Positions 11,761 through 23,775 of a DNA stretch of 64,000 bases are shown piece by piece. The notes beneath the pieces are model-generated. The model was given only the letters and a program-made list of their open reading frames with translations, did not search any database and was not told the origin of the DNA. Location of the stretch: contig JALJCO010001162.1 in NCBI GenBank assembly GCA_023101725.1, positions 1-64,000 on the forward strand. Reading direction: 5' to 3'. This DNA is from Atherinomorus stipes (lineage: Eukaryota; Chordata; Actinopteri; Atheriniformes; Atherinidae). Made by a program: the position numbers and the translations under genes. Position 1 is the first letter of the stretch, and every line of letters starts with the position of its first letter.

Positions 11761-12901
11761 CAATGAGCTATCCATGACAGCAATATGGGAAATGTCCAAG
11801 CTCAAATACACAAAACTTTAATGCTTTGCCATGTCCGGAATTTAAAACTAATAAAAGAAATGGAAACTTTTTTTTTTTTAAATGGGTGTAGAAATAAATT
11901 TGGCTACAACCTCCCCATCAATGCTGTCCTTCAGAGAAACTGGTTAATTAAATTCACATCTATGCTGGATTCTCACTTCCTTTTACTTATTTTCATTCCT
12001 TCTTATTTATGAATGTGTTGAGGATCCCAAAGGCACATATAAATGCTATGTCTGTTGTTATCATTATTTTTGTTATCATCATCATCATTATTATTATAAT
12101 TGGGGGTTTGGTTGGTCGTTGATAACATGAGGAGGGAGTGAAAAGGTGGCGTGAGGAAAGGTATGGATACAATTAAAGGCGCTATAGAAGATGTTTTGGA
12201 TTTCAGAAAGTAGAGACTGTTAGCGAGTTTTTAAATAAGGTGCATTCACAAGACCAACATGCTAGATTCACAGCTCCCTCCTTCGGCCACAGAATAACAT
12301 GCACGAGCCACTACGGTGTTTAGCAAACAGCAGGTATCATGTCACAAACGCAAGTAAACGGAATGTTGTTGTCTGAACGTTGCTAACTGCTAGCAGAATG
12401 TCAGCTACCTGCTGTAAACGTCTGACGAGTGCGCGCAGCTTCCAGGATGCAGTATTACTCTTGCTAATCAATCACTCTCATTGATCAGTCTCACTTATTA
12501 CCCGTTCTTACTATGGTAGTAAAAGTGATTGACGAGCCAGTAGACTAATGAAAAAGTTAAGGAATGCAGAGATGATTGCAGGATGTTTTTTTCACTATAT
12601 CTCAGTTTGGCTTACAGTGAATTATACAGGGGTAAAAATTTGAGTCTGTAGCTGCCTTTGCTGTAGAAAAAAAAAATGAAGCCCTTGTGAATAGCAGTGT
12701 AGAGATGATTAATTTGCATCATGCATTGTGGTCTTGGTCTTCTGAAATAATTCTCATCTTTAAATCAACAACTCATGTGCTATCAAAGTTAGTCCATCAT
12801 TATTCTGAAAAGCATGGCGCTATTCATTACAACAGCAGAACATTCTTTCTGTCCATTTCAGGCTGGGGAAACTGAAGTTAATCAATGACACAAATACTCA
12901 C

Positions 12902-13003
12902 AACGGACTGCGAGGACGATGAATCCAGCCATCAGACAAATACTCAGGAGCCCCACAGAGACAATAACAGCCAAATAAACTCTCCTCTTAGAGCTGCTTG
13001 AGC
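12902..13003 (-). CDS. Lectin C exon 2 (transmembrane)
   Basis: 102 bp between ttctcag and gtgagtat; encodes [18 protein letters not shown] and [16 protein letters not shown] very long AT and poly-A tract begins about 10 bp upstream of its acceptor. Confidence 0.85.
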
Positions 13004-13013
13004 CTGAGAAGAG

Positions 13014-13560
<547 letters not shown>

Positions 13561-13574
13561 AATAATATAATTCT

Positions 13575-13952
13575 CTGGCACCGAAGGTCACCAAGTAACC
13601 TGACTCAGCTGGAGCAGTATTGCAAAGAGGAGTGGGGCGAAACTGTCCAAGGACCATTGAACAAAACTTATTGCTGGCTATCCAAAGCGATTGGTAGCTG
13701 TTATTGCTGCCAAAGGAGCTGCAACCAAGTACTGATTGTGACTTAATGACTTAGTGTGAATACTTTTGCAACAATGACATACAAACTTATGCAACCTATT
13801 CATAGTAAAGAGCGCTTATGAACAATAACAGTGATGGATTGTTGAGTTTGTGCTATTTCCTTTCATATAAAAAGGTGAAACCCACTTTTGCTTTGTTCTT
13901 TTCTGAGCAATTTAGTTTTGGTCATGGGTATGAATACTTTTGCAAGCCACTG
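13575..13952 (+). mobile_element. Tc1 transposon relic, 3' part, cutting lectin C exon 1
   Basis: Starts within the transposase C-terminus (LTQLEQYCKEEWGETVQG, related to LTELEQFCKEEW of Tc1 proteins) and ends in the terminal sequence GGTATGAATACTTTTGCAAG..CCACTG at 13952, followed by TA. The 5' part is missing, replaced by the AT/poly-A block. Confidence 0.8.
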
Positions 13953-13989
13953 TATATTGCCAGTATTGGCATAAATTCCTTCCATTGCC
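13953..13989 (-). pseudogene. Lectin C exon 1 remnant
   Basis: ATG at 13987-13985 region followed by MEGIYANTGN, matching MEEIYANI of copies A and B. It then enters the Tc1 terminal sequence at the TA dinucleotide 13953-13954. No remainder of the exon or its donor is visible beyond the insertion. Confidence 0.75.
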
Positions 13990-13999
13990 TGTAAAGTTG

Positions 14000-15736
14000 C
14001 TTTTCTACTAGACTGTCTGATCTGGAGGTACAGCTGAAGTGAAACTGCTGTGTGGCTTGTGGCTTATATGTACCTTCTTTAAAAGGTAGTCACATTCAGA
14101 GATGGCGATGACTGCATCACAGTCTGCTGTACACATTTTTCAGATAGTTTTAGTAACCAGTTTCAAGTTACAAACTTTGAAGAAGCATACGTGCTTTCTT
14201 CAGGAAACTTTTTAAACGACATTTTCTTTCTATTGTAGATAGTAGACATTAATTGAAGTCATAACTTGTAAATATTACGAAGCAAGCCTAAACACATGCA
14301 TGTGGAGCCTGATTTCAGCGTTTTTACATTTAAGTGAATCAGATCACATTTTTCAAAGAAAAAACGGATATCAGCCAAAGGGATCTTTTTTTTTTCCCCC
14401 AGAAACAAACAACATCAGGTTAAGCTGTCATCAGGATAGAAATCAGCAGCATTGTTTCTCTGTCAAGTATCAATCTCCATTATCTATACAACCTTTTTAT
14501 GTTCCAACAGGTCATGGATCAGGCCTGAAATCTAACAATATGATTAATCATTAGACTGACAGAATCTCTGTTATGTGTGTTTATTTAAATGACACCATAT
14601 CCAAAGCAAGACGAACATAATCAGTTCTGTAGAGTTGTGAATGGATCACATGGTTTTCGGTGTATTTCTGATCGTACAAACTGGCTTCCTTATCAAGTGA
14701 ACATCTGTTAGCCTGTATCATTGCAGAGGCAGAAAAATTACATTAACTGTTAGATTAAATTTAATAACACTGACAAATATATCATCAAAAACTCTAATTA
14801 TATACATGAATTAGGCTTCAGACTTAAAGCTTTTACTGCCTGCAAGAAATTGACGGCGTTTAAAATTAACACTTTGTTTCTGTTTTTTTGTTGTTGTTGT
14901 TGAAAATATCATTTGAGGTCACCAGAATAGAAGTTGATGGCTTCATAGTGGTGTGTTGATTGGCACCAAGGCTTCACAGCAAGAGGGTTGCTGGTTTGAG
15001 CCTTGGCTGTTTAGACACCTTTCTGTGTGAAGTTTGCATGTTTTCCCTGTGCTGGCTTTCTCCATTAGTTCATTAACTCTATGTGAAACTGTGTTGCTTT
15101 AATAACTGTCATGCATGTTACTTAGGTTTAATATATTTTAAGTAGTGAGGAAGCCACATGTCTTACGTGATAACAGCCTTCTCACCACTGATCTAAAACT
15201 AAAGCTCGTTTTTATTCTTGGGTATGAACTGTGGTCAGACTGAAGAGAAAAGCAGAGGGCTAAACTAAGTCCTTTTTATGTCAGCTTTCTGAGAAATTTC
15301 TTGAACAATTTCAAAAGTAAACTTAGTTTATTGAAGAAAATCAGTATAATTGACCATCAGTAATCCACAGTGGAAAGCTTGAAATAATGTGATGAAAATC
15401 AGTTGTTGAAGCAGAAATGAGTATGTGGTTTGCAACCATGCAAAACAACAACAAAACACTTACCAAATCTTCTCTGTAAATAATGGTTTATTCTGGTATT
15501 CACTTTTGTCTGGTGTAAATTTATTGTTTTTATTGACATAACCTAAAACTTTCCATAAAATCTTCCATTTAAATGCATAAGCACAGAAAACTTCTTTTTG
15601 GTCAGAAAATAAAAGTACTCCTGAAATGCGTTCGAGCAACATTTGTTTAGTGGTTTTTTAAAGTTACACATATTTAGTTACAGCTATTGTAGAATGAATC
15701 TTAGCTATTTTTGTAAAGCATTTATAAATATTAGCT
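14000..15736. other. Intergenic stretch between lectin copies C and A
   Basis: 14000-14200 resembles the region upstream of exon 1 in copies A and B (GGAGGTACAGCTGAAGT), so it is the copy C promoter side. 15430-15736 matches the 3' flank of copy B. Apart from the SINE-like repeat no gene is seen. Confidence 0.6.
14940..15062 (+). mobile_element. Degenerate SINE-like repeat
   Basis: Contains a worn tRNA-type head (CAAGGCTTCACAGCAAGAGG, B-box-like GGTTTGAGCC) followed by GTGTGAAGTTTGCATG, a common fish SINE layout. Confidence 0.5.
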
Positions 15737-15899
15737 TTAAGCAAAGTATGTGACTTCTTTTTCACAGACCCACGACAAATAATTTGTACATGTAAGATCA
15801 TTCCAAGACCTTCTGTCATTAGTTGTGACATGTGCACAGTCCTCCTCACCCAACCATGGAGATCGACCACCATTATCAGGCTGCTTTTTGTCCCAACTC
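15737..15899 (-). CDS. Lectin A exon 6 (calcium and sugar site)
   Basis: 163 bp from acceptor tactag to TAA; encodes SWDKKQPDNGG, GEEDCAHV, SWNDLTC, LSWVCEK and the tail EVTYFA. QPD and WND are both kept, so the damage to copy A is confined to the stalk exon. Confidence 0.9.
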
Positions 15900-16515
15900 C
15901 TAGTAGGTCAGAAAACAGCAGAATTATTACACAAAATAATGAACTTTGACAAAAGAATGTTAAACATATAAGCAAGAAGGCACAAGTATATGATTATGTA
16001 ATAGAAATGTTTATGCAGTAATGGTGATGGATGAAGCTGAGTGTAACAGATCAAACACAAGTAGAGATGTGAGCTGATATTGGACTTTATGATCTGGGTG
16101 TGTTAATGAGTTTTTCATTAAAATGTTTTCTCTGTGATGATTTGCCATCAAACTTGGCAACTAAAAGACTTCTGAACTTTTGTTGCAGTCAGGGATTAAA
16201 CTACCAAAACCTCGATAATAAAAACTGAACACCTGAGAGATTTTCCTTAAAAAAAAGGAAATAGCTTACTAAATCTAGTGAATATGGGCATCGACTTCAG
16301 CTCCATCTCCACTACTGCCTTGTTCATCCTCCACTCTTCACTGTTTGGTTTGACTGCATAAGCAGCTAGTAACGAAACTGCTGAACACAAACTCTACATC
16401 CCACCCTGCACTTATTACAGAGGTAGCAAAGACAGTTAAAAACTAAAAAAAATAAAATCAATAAAAATCAATACATTATGACTATTATTACAATCATCAT
16501 CATGGTCATTATTTT

Positions 16516-16516
16516 T

Positions 16517-16550
<34 letters not shown>
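16516..16550. repeat. TAA microsatellite
   Basis: About 11 units of TAA, followed by GTAGTAGTCG and GTTGTTGTTG. Confidence 0.9.
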
Positions 16551-16924
16551 GTAGTAGTCGTAATAGTTGTTGTTGTTGTTTACCACTATTAATATAACCA
16601 TTTTCATGAGAACTATGATTATTCCTGTCATTATGATGGTTCTTACTATTAATATAATTTTTATTATAACTTGGAATCTTCAGTGTCATTATCACTAATT
16701 TAAAACAATTTTTTGCTAACTTTAATATCCTCTGTAGATGCTTTTCTCCCCGTTTATCTAATCATTATCACTCTATGCTATATTTCTCCCTTCATCTCTG
16801 TTTTCAAGAATAATTTTTCTCTTTTCTTCTCAACTTCATCACGTTTCTTTAATTATTTTTCTAAATGTACACTTTACAATAAATAAATAAATAAATAAAT
16901 AAAAAACATGAAATGAACACTTAC

Positions 16925-17028
16925 ATTAGAGTTGGGGTGGTTCCATCCACCCATTTCCAGACCCCCTCTGTTTCTTTGTCACTTAAACCAATCCAGCTTT
17001 GTGTTTTAATGAATACAGAGAGAAATTT
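16925..17028 (-). CDS. Lectin A exon 5 (middle of lectin domain)
   Basis: 104 bp between caagcag and gtaagtgt; encodes KFLSVFIKTQSWIGLSDK and ETEGVWKWVDGTTPTL. Confidence 0.9.
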
Positions 17029-17416
17029 CTGCTTGGAAAAATGAAAAAATTAGGACAGTATTATAGAATGAACAACAACAACAAATAGTAAAAATTATAT
17101 TAACAAATCTGTTTACAAGCAGGAAAAGTTCAGACCACGGCTTGCTTTTAAACAGAAAAAGGCCCTTTACTCTCACTGAGGTGGCACTGAACCTTTTGGG
17201 TTCTTATGCCGTGTTTATATCAGGGTTACTTGAGTCGGTTCTACCAGACCCGCAATCCTGCAGGTTTTCAATGTTTCCCTGCTGCAACACACCTGACGCC
17301 TGACTGGATGAAAATATGTTCCCTCAGTTCCTCATCTAACTCCTCATCAAACATATGAATGAATTTCACTAATTATGTACAAAAACAGATAGATAAACTT
17401 TAAAGGAATGTTTCAC

Positions 17417-17559
17417 CTGTTCTTCAGGGTCATCAATCACCACCAGATCTGCTCCTCTTCCTCTGCAGTCCTCTCTGCCTTCATCCCAGGAGCCAGATCT
17501 TGTAGAAAGGAGGTAACAGGAACAACTGAACTTCCTCCATCCTGCAGGACACGTTTTCT
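17417..17559 (-). CDS. Lectin A exon 4 (first lectin-domain exon)
   Basis: 143 bp between tttcag and gtgaaaca; protein sequence identical in reading to copy B exon 4 (KTCPAGW, SCSCYLLS, DLVVIDDPEEQ). Confidence 0.9.
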
Positions 17560-17731
17560 CTGAAACATAGTTTACTGTACATTGCATATAGATTTGATTT
17601 GCAGGTATTGAAACTAGATCTATGACAGTAAAATTCATTTCCACACATGGGACTTATTTCCATCTCCCCAGCAAAGAACTTTTTGCTGCTACTGCGCTAC
17701 TGAGCTACTGCTCAACTTTTTCTTGACTTAC

Positions 17732-17909
17732 CTTGTTTGGACAAACTTTCAAGTCCGGTTCAGTTCTTTAGTTATTTCACTGAGGTTGGTTTGCAGCTGG
17801 TTTCTCTCTTCTGTCAGGGAGGACAGCTTGTCATTACTGGCCTGAAGACGTTCAGTCAGGTTGTCTTTGATGGCGAAGAGATCTGCAGCCATCTCACTTG
17901 AGTCATGAT
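17732..17909 (-). pseudogene. Lectin A exon 3 (stalk) with one-base insertion
   Basis: 178 bp between tttcag and gtaagtca. It reads like copy B up to KELNRT and then hits TGA. Copies B and C have ten and nine bases where A has one more (aaccggacttgaaag against aacaggattaaaag), so the open frame resumes one base over and rejoins the correct phase at the donor. Confidence 0.88.
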
Positions 17910-18510
17910 CTGAAATAAATCATTTTAATTGAAATAATGATGAATTTACAATCACATTTCTGTACTTCTGTCAAAGGTCAAAATGTTTTTCTAATTTAGA
18001 TTAAGTTTAATGAAATATATTCATAAGGACAGATATTTCTGTGTGGTTGCCTTTATTCCAGCTGAGACTGAGCATCTTTGTTGTGCATGGTTTCATGATT
18101 GAACATACGGAGGTGGACCTGAGGGTTGAAGTTGATCCGCTGTTGATGCACCTCTGAGTCAGCAGGTAAAATGGGTCTTCATGTGCTTGGACACAAGCTT
18201 GAATCGTGGAATTTTAACAAACATTGGTGTTGTCTCAGCTGATTCTGCAATGCAGCCTTGATGTGTGCAGTGACACACTGATGATGCGTTGTTCTTATTT
18301 TTCATGCATAAACACTAATAAACAGTGGTGGATTAAAAAGAACGTCTCTTTTTTTTTTTATGGTGCACCTGATATATGAAAAGGCCTGGAATAGAACCAG
18401 TGTGACTCACTTTAGTTTCATTTCTGTAAAGAACTCAGAGAGAAAAAGACACTGATTGCAATTTTATCTCTTATTTTGTAAATTGCAGCAACTGGACCAC
18501 TGACTAGAGC

Positions 18511-18645
18511 AGGGGTGCCCAAGTCCAGTCCTCGAGAGCTACTGTCCTGCAACTTTTAGATGCGTCCCTTCTCCAGCACACCTGAATCAAATAAATGGCT
18601 CGTTACCGGGCCTCTGCAGAGCTGAATCAGAGTGTAGAACATCAA
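18511..18645. mobile_element. Partial hAT-type repeat
   Basis: Begins GCAGGGGTGCCCAAGTCCAG and contains CACACCTGAATCAAATAAAT; the right half is missing. Same group as the 61916 element. Confidence 0.6.
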
Positions 18646-18855
18646 GAGGCAACACTCTGCTGTGTTTTTTGGGAACATGTTGTCCACCATTGTGGACTGA
18701 ATACAGACTTTATTCTGGAAATATCCCTTTTATAATATTACAAATTAATAGTTACAGAGACAACGAGCGACAATAAGCCATCCTAGGAAGCAGTATGCGA
18801 CAATTGTCACAATTATCAGTACTATATCAGAATTAACACTTTGAAGTTATGGATG

Positions 18856-19060
18856 CAGCAGTAGGGAACCCTGGTCCTCAAGGGCCGGTGTCCCTTCAGG
18901 CTTTCCCTTTCTCCCCAATCCAGCTCACCTGATTCAAATCAAATGGATCTAACAGCCAATCAAGTTCTGCATAGAGACTCATTGATTTGAATCAGGTGTG
19001 TAGGAGCGAGGACAAGTGGAAGACCTGCAGGATGAGAGCCAAGGTTCCTCACCCCTGTTT
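18856..19060. mobile_element. hAT-type short MITE
   Basis: Starts CAGCAGTAGGGAACCCTGG and ends CAAGGTTCCTCACCCCTG, with internal inverted CACCTGATTCAAATCAAATG and ATTTGAATCAGGTG. It lies in intron 2 of lectin A. Confidence 0.7.
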
Positions 19061-19602
19061 TAAGTCATCCTACTTTTTCTTGGTTTTCTCCCTTTGCCAA
19101 AATAACCTCACATTCTTCACATGGGACCAATTCTTAAACAACATGCTTCTTTTTCTTTCCCAGACACATCTTGCATCCCATCCATCATCACAGAACTGCA
19201 GGTGTGGAAGTAATTTGATGTTTTCAACGCATGTCTGGTACAATTCAGCAGTTATTTTTACATTCAACATAATATTTTATACAGAATCAAATCCCAGGTG
19301 CACAGTTCGGCTGGCATTGAATTATAAGAGTGTTAAAATTTAAGTCTGTAGCTGTCTTTGCTGTAAAATGAAGCCCTTGTTAATCGCAGCGTAGAAACAA
19401 TTTATTTGCATTATGCTGTGAACATGGAAATATTGTAACTGTGGTCTTTAAATTAGTTCTCATCTTTAGATGAACAAGTCATGCTATCAAAGTTAGTCCA
19501 TGTTTTATTCTGAAAAGCATGGTGCTATTCATTACAGCAGCAACGTTTCTTTCTGTCCATATTCAGGCTGGGGAAAGGTTAATTAATAACATAAATACTC
19601 AC

Positions 19603-19704
19603 AGCGGACTGCGAGGACGATGAGTCCAGCCATCAGACAAATACTCAGGAGCCCCAGAGAGACAATAACAGCCAAATAAACTCTCCTGTTAGAGCTGCTT
19701 GAGC
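19603..19704 (-). CDS. Lectin A exon 2 (transmembrane)
   Basis: 102 bp between ttgctcag and gtgagtat; encodes [18 protein letters not shown] and then [15 protein letters not shown], a single membrane span. Confidence 0.9.
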
Positions 19705-19818
19705 CTGAGCAAAGAGAATAAATATGGATTCAATAAATTCTACAGCATTAAAAATGACAGAAAAATGTTATTGCGATTTATTTATTTACCCAGTTAAAAT
19801 AAATCGTCTCATTCTTAC

Positions 19819-19888
19819 CTGTATGATCTGTTGCAGGAACTGGGCAGACAGCTTTGTCATTTTCAATATTGGCATAAATTTCTTCCAT
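19819..19888 (-). CDS. Lectin A exon 1 (cytoplasmic tail)
   Basis: ATG at 19888; encodes MEEIYANIENDKAVCPVP and ATDHT, with donor ACAG/gtaaga. Same length (70 bp) as the copy B exon. Confidence 0.88.
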
Positions 19889-19915
19889 TGCCTGTGAAGA
19901 TGCTTTTTTACTTAA

Positions 19916-20241
19916 AGCAACCCTTACCGATCTTGCATTTAAGAAAGCACAGCAAGATTATTTGAATATAAACAGTCCCGCCTCACTCCTAAGACACACC
20001 CCCTCATTCCCTCTGCCTCCCAATGCAGAAGCAAAGGTCTGGCAGGCAGGTCCCTTGGCCAAAGGGGTGCACCCCACTTCAAAGATTGGTTGGAGTTTTC
20101 ATTGAAAATTTAGAGATTGGAATAATATATTATTTTGATTAATGGTGGGTCTGTCTTGTATTTCAGAGTTCCATTACCTCATCCATAGCATTTTACCTTA
20201 TTGAAAAATAGTGTAACAATGCAACATCGGTAAGGGTTGCT
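19916..20241. mobile_element. TTAA MITE 24 bp upstream of lectin A start
   Basis: 326 bp; ends AGCAACCCTTACCGATCTTG and its complement match at 23 of 24 positions; TTAA at 19912-19915 and 20242-20245. Copies B (39515 region) and C (14010 region) read straight through the same site (TTTTTACCCGACTGTCTG, TTTCTACTAGACTGTCTG) without it. Confidence 0.93.
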
Positions 20242-20600
20242 TTAACTGTCCTATCTGGAGGTACAGCTGAAGTAAAACTGCTGTGGTTTGTGGCTTATAT
20301 ATGTCAAAGGAAGTCACTTTCAGAGATAGTGATCACTGCATCACAGTCTGCACACTGTTCTCAGTTTTGCTTTAAGTCACAAACCTTTAAATATTTCCAC
20401 AGCATAGATGTTTTTTCCAGAAAAATTTGTAAATTGACCCTAAAACACAGTTTTTCTCCAACCTGGTGGCCAATAATGGGCAAAAGCCTTGCGTTCTTTT
20501 AAATGTACTAAACTGCCTTATAAACCCTCACCAGTCTTTGTGTTCTGTGTCATCGCAAAAATTATGTGAGGAATTTATGAGTTTTTTCACATAAAATTAC

Positions 20601-20710
20601 CTCAATCAGGTCTCTTGTCTCCTTCTGGTCCAGATCCCACTGTTTTTTCCACATGCTCAGCTGTCTTTGAGCAGTTTGAGCCTTTAAGGTGGTATTTAGG
20701 CTTAAGCCTT
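20601..20710 (-). pseudogene. Exon-like fragment of unidentified gene, cut by L1
   Basis: Minus strand is open for LSLNTTLKAQTAQRQLSM and WKKQWDLDQKETRDLIE and ends at a donor GAG/gtaatt. The 5' side is lost at the poly-A of the L1-like insertion. The sequence looks like a coding exon (polar, helical) but the family is not recognised. Confidence 0.4.
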
Positions 20711-21660
20711 CTTTTTTTTTTTTTTTTTTTACTTTATTTTTAAGAAGTCTCTGGTTTTACATTATTTTGCAGACATAAAGAAAGAGAGAGGGAGAGAGAG
20801 AAAAAAAGGTGAACATTAAAACAGAGGGAAAGAAGGGAGGGGGGAGCACAGATGGGAAAAAATTAAACGCACAGAGGTGGATCAAAATGACATTTATATG
20901 TTGTAAGAGGTAGGGTAAGGGCCCTGGTTTAGAGGCAGTTCACTTATTCCAGCTGAGCTGTCCATTTCCTCCAGTATGTATTGAATTTGTCCATGCACAG
21001 GTTCAGGGAGAAAGTCAGTCTTTCCATGTCATATATTTCTTTCACAATTGCAATCCACTCCTCTTTTGATGGGGACTCTTTTGATAGCCATCTTCTTGTA
21101 ATAGCTTTTTTACTGGCTACTAACATTATTTTGATCAGATATTTATCAGCAACATTAATTGTGGGGGGAAATGTTACCAAGATAAATGGTGCAAAAATCG
21201 TGTTCAATCACAAAGCCTATTACCGATTGAATTTTCTGCACTACAGCTTGCCAGTAAGGTTGTATAATTGGACAGCCCCAGAAGACATGGAAATGGTCTG
21301 CCTTCGTATTTCCACACTCTCTCCAGCACCTTCCATGACTTGAATGACCTTTCTGATGTTGCTTAATTTTGGGGGTAATAAAAAAACGAATTATATTCTT
21401 CCAAGCAAATTCCCTCCAGTGACCAGAACTGGAAGTGCTCATTTGAGTTCTACAAATGTTTAGCCAATCATCTTCTGATATAGTTATTGCTGCTTCTTTT
21501 TCCCAGCCAGATTTAACGTGTAGAGTTGAAAAACCATTGAATGATTGTAAACAAGAGTATATTGAACAAGAAGTTGAAGTTGAACAAGAAACAAGTACTG
21601 AAAATGAACATTTTATTTTTGTTAAAGGTGCTGTGTGTAACAAAACCAAAGGTCAATAAC
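20711..21660 (-). mobile_element. L1-like LINE, 3' end
   Basis: The minus strand encodes the C-terminal part of an L1-type ORF2 protein: WEKEAAITISEDDWLNIC, the Cys/His block (CWRECGNTKADHFHVFWGCP) and YWRKWTAQLE at the end. There is a frameshift near 21160-21210. A 20-base T run at 20711-20730 is the poly-A tail. 5'-truncated, no catalytic domain. Confidence 0.85.
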
Positions 21661-21940
21661 AGAAAAATTTTAATAATTCAAAACTGTTTCTATTGTTGCG
21701 TAATAGCTTCACTAGAATAGCTGTTATGTTTGTTTTCATAATATGAGCCATTTATATCTACTTGCTATAGGGCCACGTACATGGAGGCTGCCATATTTGT
21801 GCTGCTATTTTTTCTACAATGTTTCTGAATGGACAAAACTACAAAAAATAAAATAAAATAAAACTTTCAAAAAGATTAAGAGCAATTAGAGCACTATTTG
21901 GGATAAGTAATGCCTCAAAAAAGGCATTAAAAGTAGTTAC

Positions 21941-22000
21941 CTGTATTACAATCATATCTACATCTCTGAGACCACTGGATCCACTCACAGATGAAAACAT
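21941..22000 (-). other. Possible small first exon, unidentified
   Basis: ATG at 22000, MFSSVSGSSGLRDVDMIVIQ, then donor ACAG/gtaact in phase 0, which would be compatible with the exon-like fragment at 20601-20710. No similarity is recognised; could be chance. Confidence 0.25.
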
Positions 22001-22449
22001 CTTTCTGTCTGTCTGGGAGAATTTTTGGCCCCTGACAGGCACTGTACATACATGTGATAGGAGCTTTAACAGCAAAGATATACTGAAACTGGAGGTTTTA
22101 ACAGCTGCGTATCAGTGGTCAGAGTGGGGAGAAAAAGACAGAAATCTAAAATGTCCTTTTCACATCAACTTTGTGTGCTCAATTTAAACTCAGGGTTAAC
22201 ACTGCTGTTTTTACCCAACCTGCTTTGGGAACGGGCCTCTGATCGTCCTGGTAAATTTACAAGATTCTAACTCTCCTATTGGCTGACACAGTGAACCCAG
22301 TATCATCTGAAGTTCTGGCTCATGATCACATTTCCTGGAACAATATTTCATGCTCAACCTCTTTCAGTTGATATGTAAAAAATCCAGTTTTGCATAATAT
22401 TTCTGTATGTTGGTGTATGGTAGCAGTGTCCAAGACCAATCCTTTAGAG

Positions 22450-23775
22450 CAGTGTTTCTCAATCCTGGTCCTCAGGGACCCCTGTCCTGTTGGTTTTCAA
22501 GATATTCTTACACACCTGATTCAGATGAAAGGCTTGTTAGCAGGCTTGTGAAGAACTTGATGAGCATTTGAGTTGATCTGAATCAGGTGTGGTGGAGTTG
22601 GAAACCTGGAATAGGGGATTATCATGCTTAACGGAACTTCCCGGCATTTGGGCACTTCCTCTTCCGGGCCATTTAAACAACAGCCGTTCCTGCTCTGTTA
22701 TGCTGTTTAAATCGTATAAACTCCAAACATACTTAAGTTTTCATTCCAGACTGAAGTAAAACTGGATCAAAAGCTGGATCAAAGCGATGGAATCGCCGCG
22801 GTGAAGGGCCGAACTTCATAATAAAACACACGTTTGTTTGTCGCCGGTGGGGCACAACACCGGCACTTCACAGCATGCTAGCATTAGCCAGCTAGCGTTT
22901 ACTGACGTGCTTAACTTTGTGCGTCTTAAAACACACATACATCTGAAAATCGGGTCTGTACCCCCCCGTTTCCAGTGGAACAACTGGGGACTGCCAAGAA
23001 AGGAGACGCTTTCAGATGCTTGTGTGTTTTCAGCCGCACAAAGTTAGGCACGTCATCAAGCTGGCTAATGCAAACCTGCTAACAGTAGTCCGCCAGCTAC
23101 TACTCTGTTAAACTTTGTAAATCAGATAAACGCCAATGCCAAGTTTTCATTCCAGACTGAAGTGATGCTGAGGAAGAAGTGGATCAAAACGACCGATTCG
23201 CCGCGGTGAAGGACCGAACTTAATAATAAATCGACACACGTTTGTTTGTAGCCGGCAGTCTGCACAGTCGTGTAGCCAGCTCGATGACGTGCCTAACTGT
23301 GTCCGGCTGAAAACACACAAGCATCTGAAAGCGTCTCCTTTTTTTGGCAGTCCCCAGTTGTTCCACTGGAAACGGGGAGGTACAGACCCGATTTTCAGAT
23401 GTTTGTGTGTTTTAAGACGCACAATGTTAAGCACGTCAGTAAACGCTAGCTGGCTAATGCTAGCATGCTGTGAAGTGCCGGTGTTGTGCCCCACCGGTGA
23501 CAAACAAACGTGTGTTTTATTATAAAGTTCGGCCCTTCACCGCAGCAAATCGATCGCTTTGATCCAGCTTTTGATCCAGTATTACTTCAGTCTGGAATGA
23601 AAACTTAAGTATGTTTGGAGTTTATACGATTTAAACAGTATAACAGAGCAGGAACGGCTGTTGTTTAAATGGCCCGGAAGAGGAAGTGCCCAAATGCCGG
23701 GAAGTTCCGGTAAGCGTGATAATCCCCTATACATGCAGGGCAGGGGTCCCTGAGGACCAGGATTAAGAAACCCTG
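22450..23775. mobile_element. hAT MITE split by the giant palindrome
   Basis: Starts CAGTGTTTCTCAATCCTGG and ends CCAGGATTAAGAAACCCTG; flanked by CTTTAGAG (22442-22449) and CTTTAGTG (23776-23783), a 7 of 8 match. The palindrome at 22614-23727 is inserted inside. Confidence 0.75.
22614..23727. mobile_element. Giant palindromic (foldback) element, copy 1
   Basis: 1114 bp beginning GGGGATTATCATGCTTAACG and ending in its complement. The outer arms of about 450 bp are almost identical in inverted orientation (shared GGAACTTCCCGGCATTTGGG, CGCCGGTGGGGCACAACACC, CAGTGGAACAACTGGGGACT). Only a central part of about 150-200 bp departs from symmetry. Flanking bases AATA and TATA. No transposase. The same open frames read out of each arm are a by-product of symmetry. 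Confidence 0.9.

Larger units (their letters stand above)
15737..19888 (-). pseudogene. Type II C-type lectin receptor, frameshifted copy A
   Basis: Same six-exon gene as copy B: 19819-19888, 19603-19704, 17732-17909, 17417-17559, 16925-17028, 15737-15899. All splice signals are intact and five exons have exactly the lengths of copy B, but exon 3 is 178 bp instead of 177, so the joined sequence is 760 bp and reaches a TGA near the end of the stalk (17749-17751). Downstream exons are still open in the expected frame: KTCPAGWRKF, WIGLSDK, DKKQPDNGG, SWNDLTC, and the end EKEVTYFA. Either a recent pseudogene, a polymorphic null allele, or a one-base assembly error. If translated as it stands, it would give a truncated protein with only tail, membrane span and most of the stalk. 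A TTAA MITE sits 24 bp upstream of its ATG. Confidence 0.88.
15430..19890 (-). repeat. Tandem duplication unit A (lectin gene plus flank)
   Basis: Colinear with 34290-39495 across exons, introns and the 3' flank, including a shared hAT remnant in the intron (17235-17325 against 35805-35885). Members differ by small indels. The homology also resumes upstream at 25960-26310, 26470-26536 and 27683-27860 (matching 39750-40090 and 40120-40300). Confidence 0.85.
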
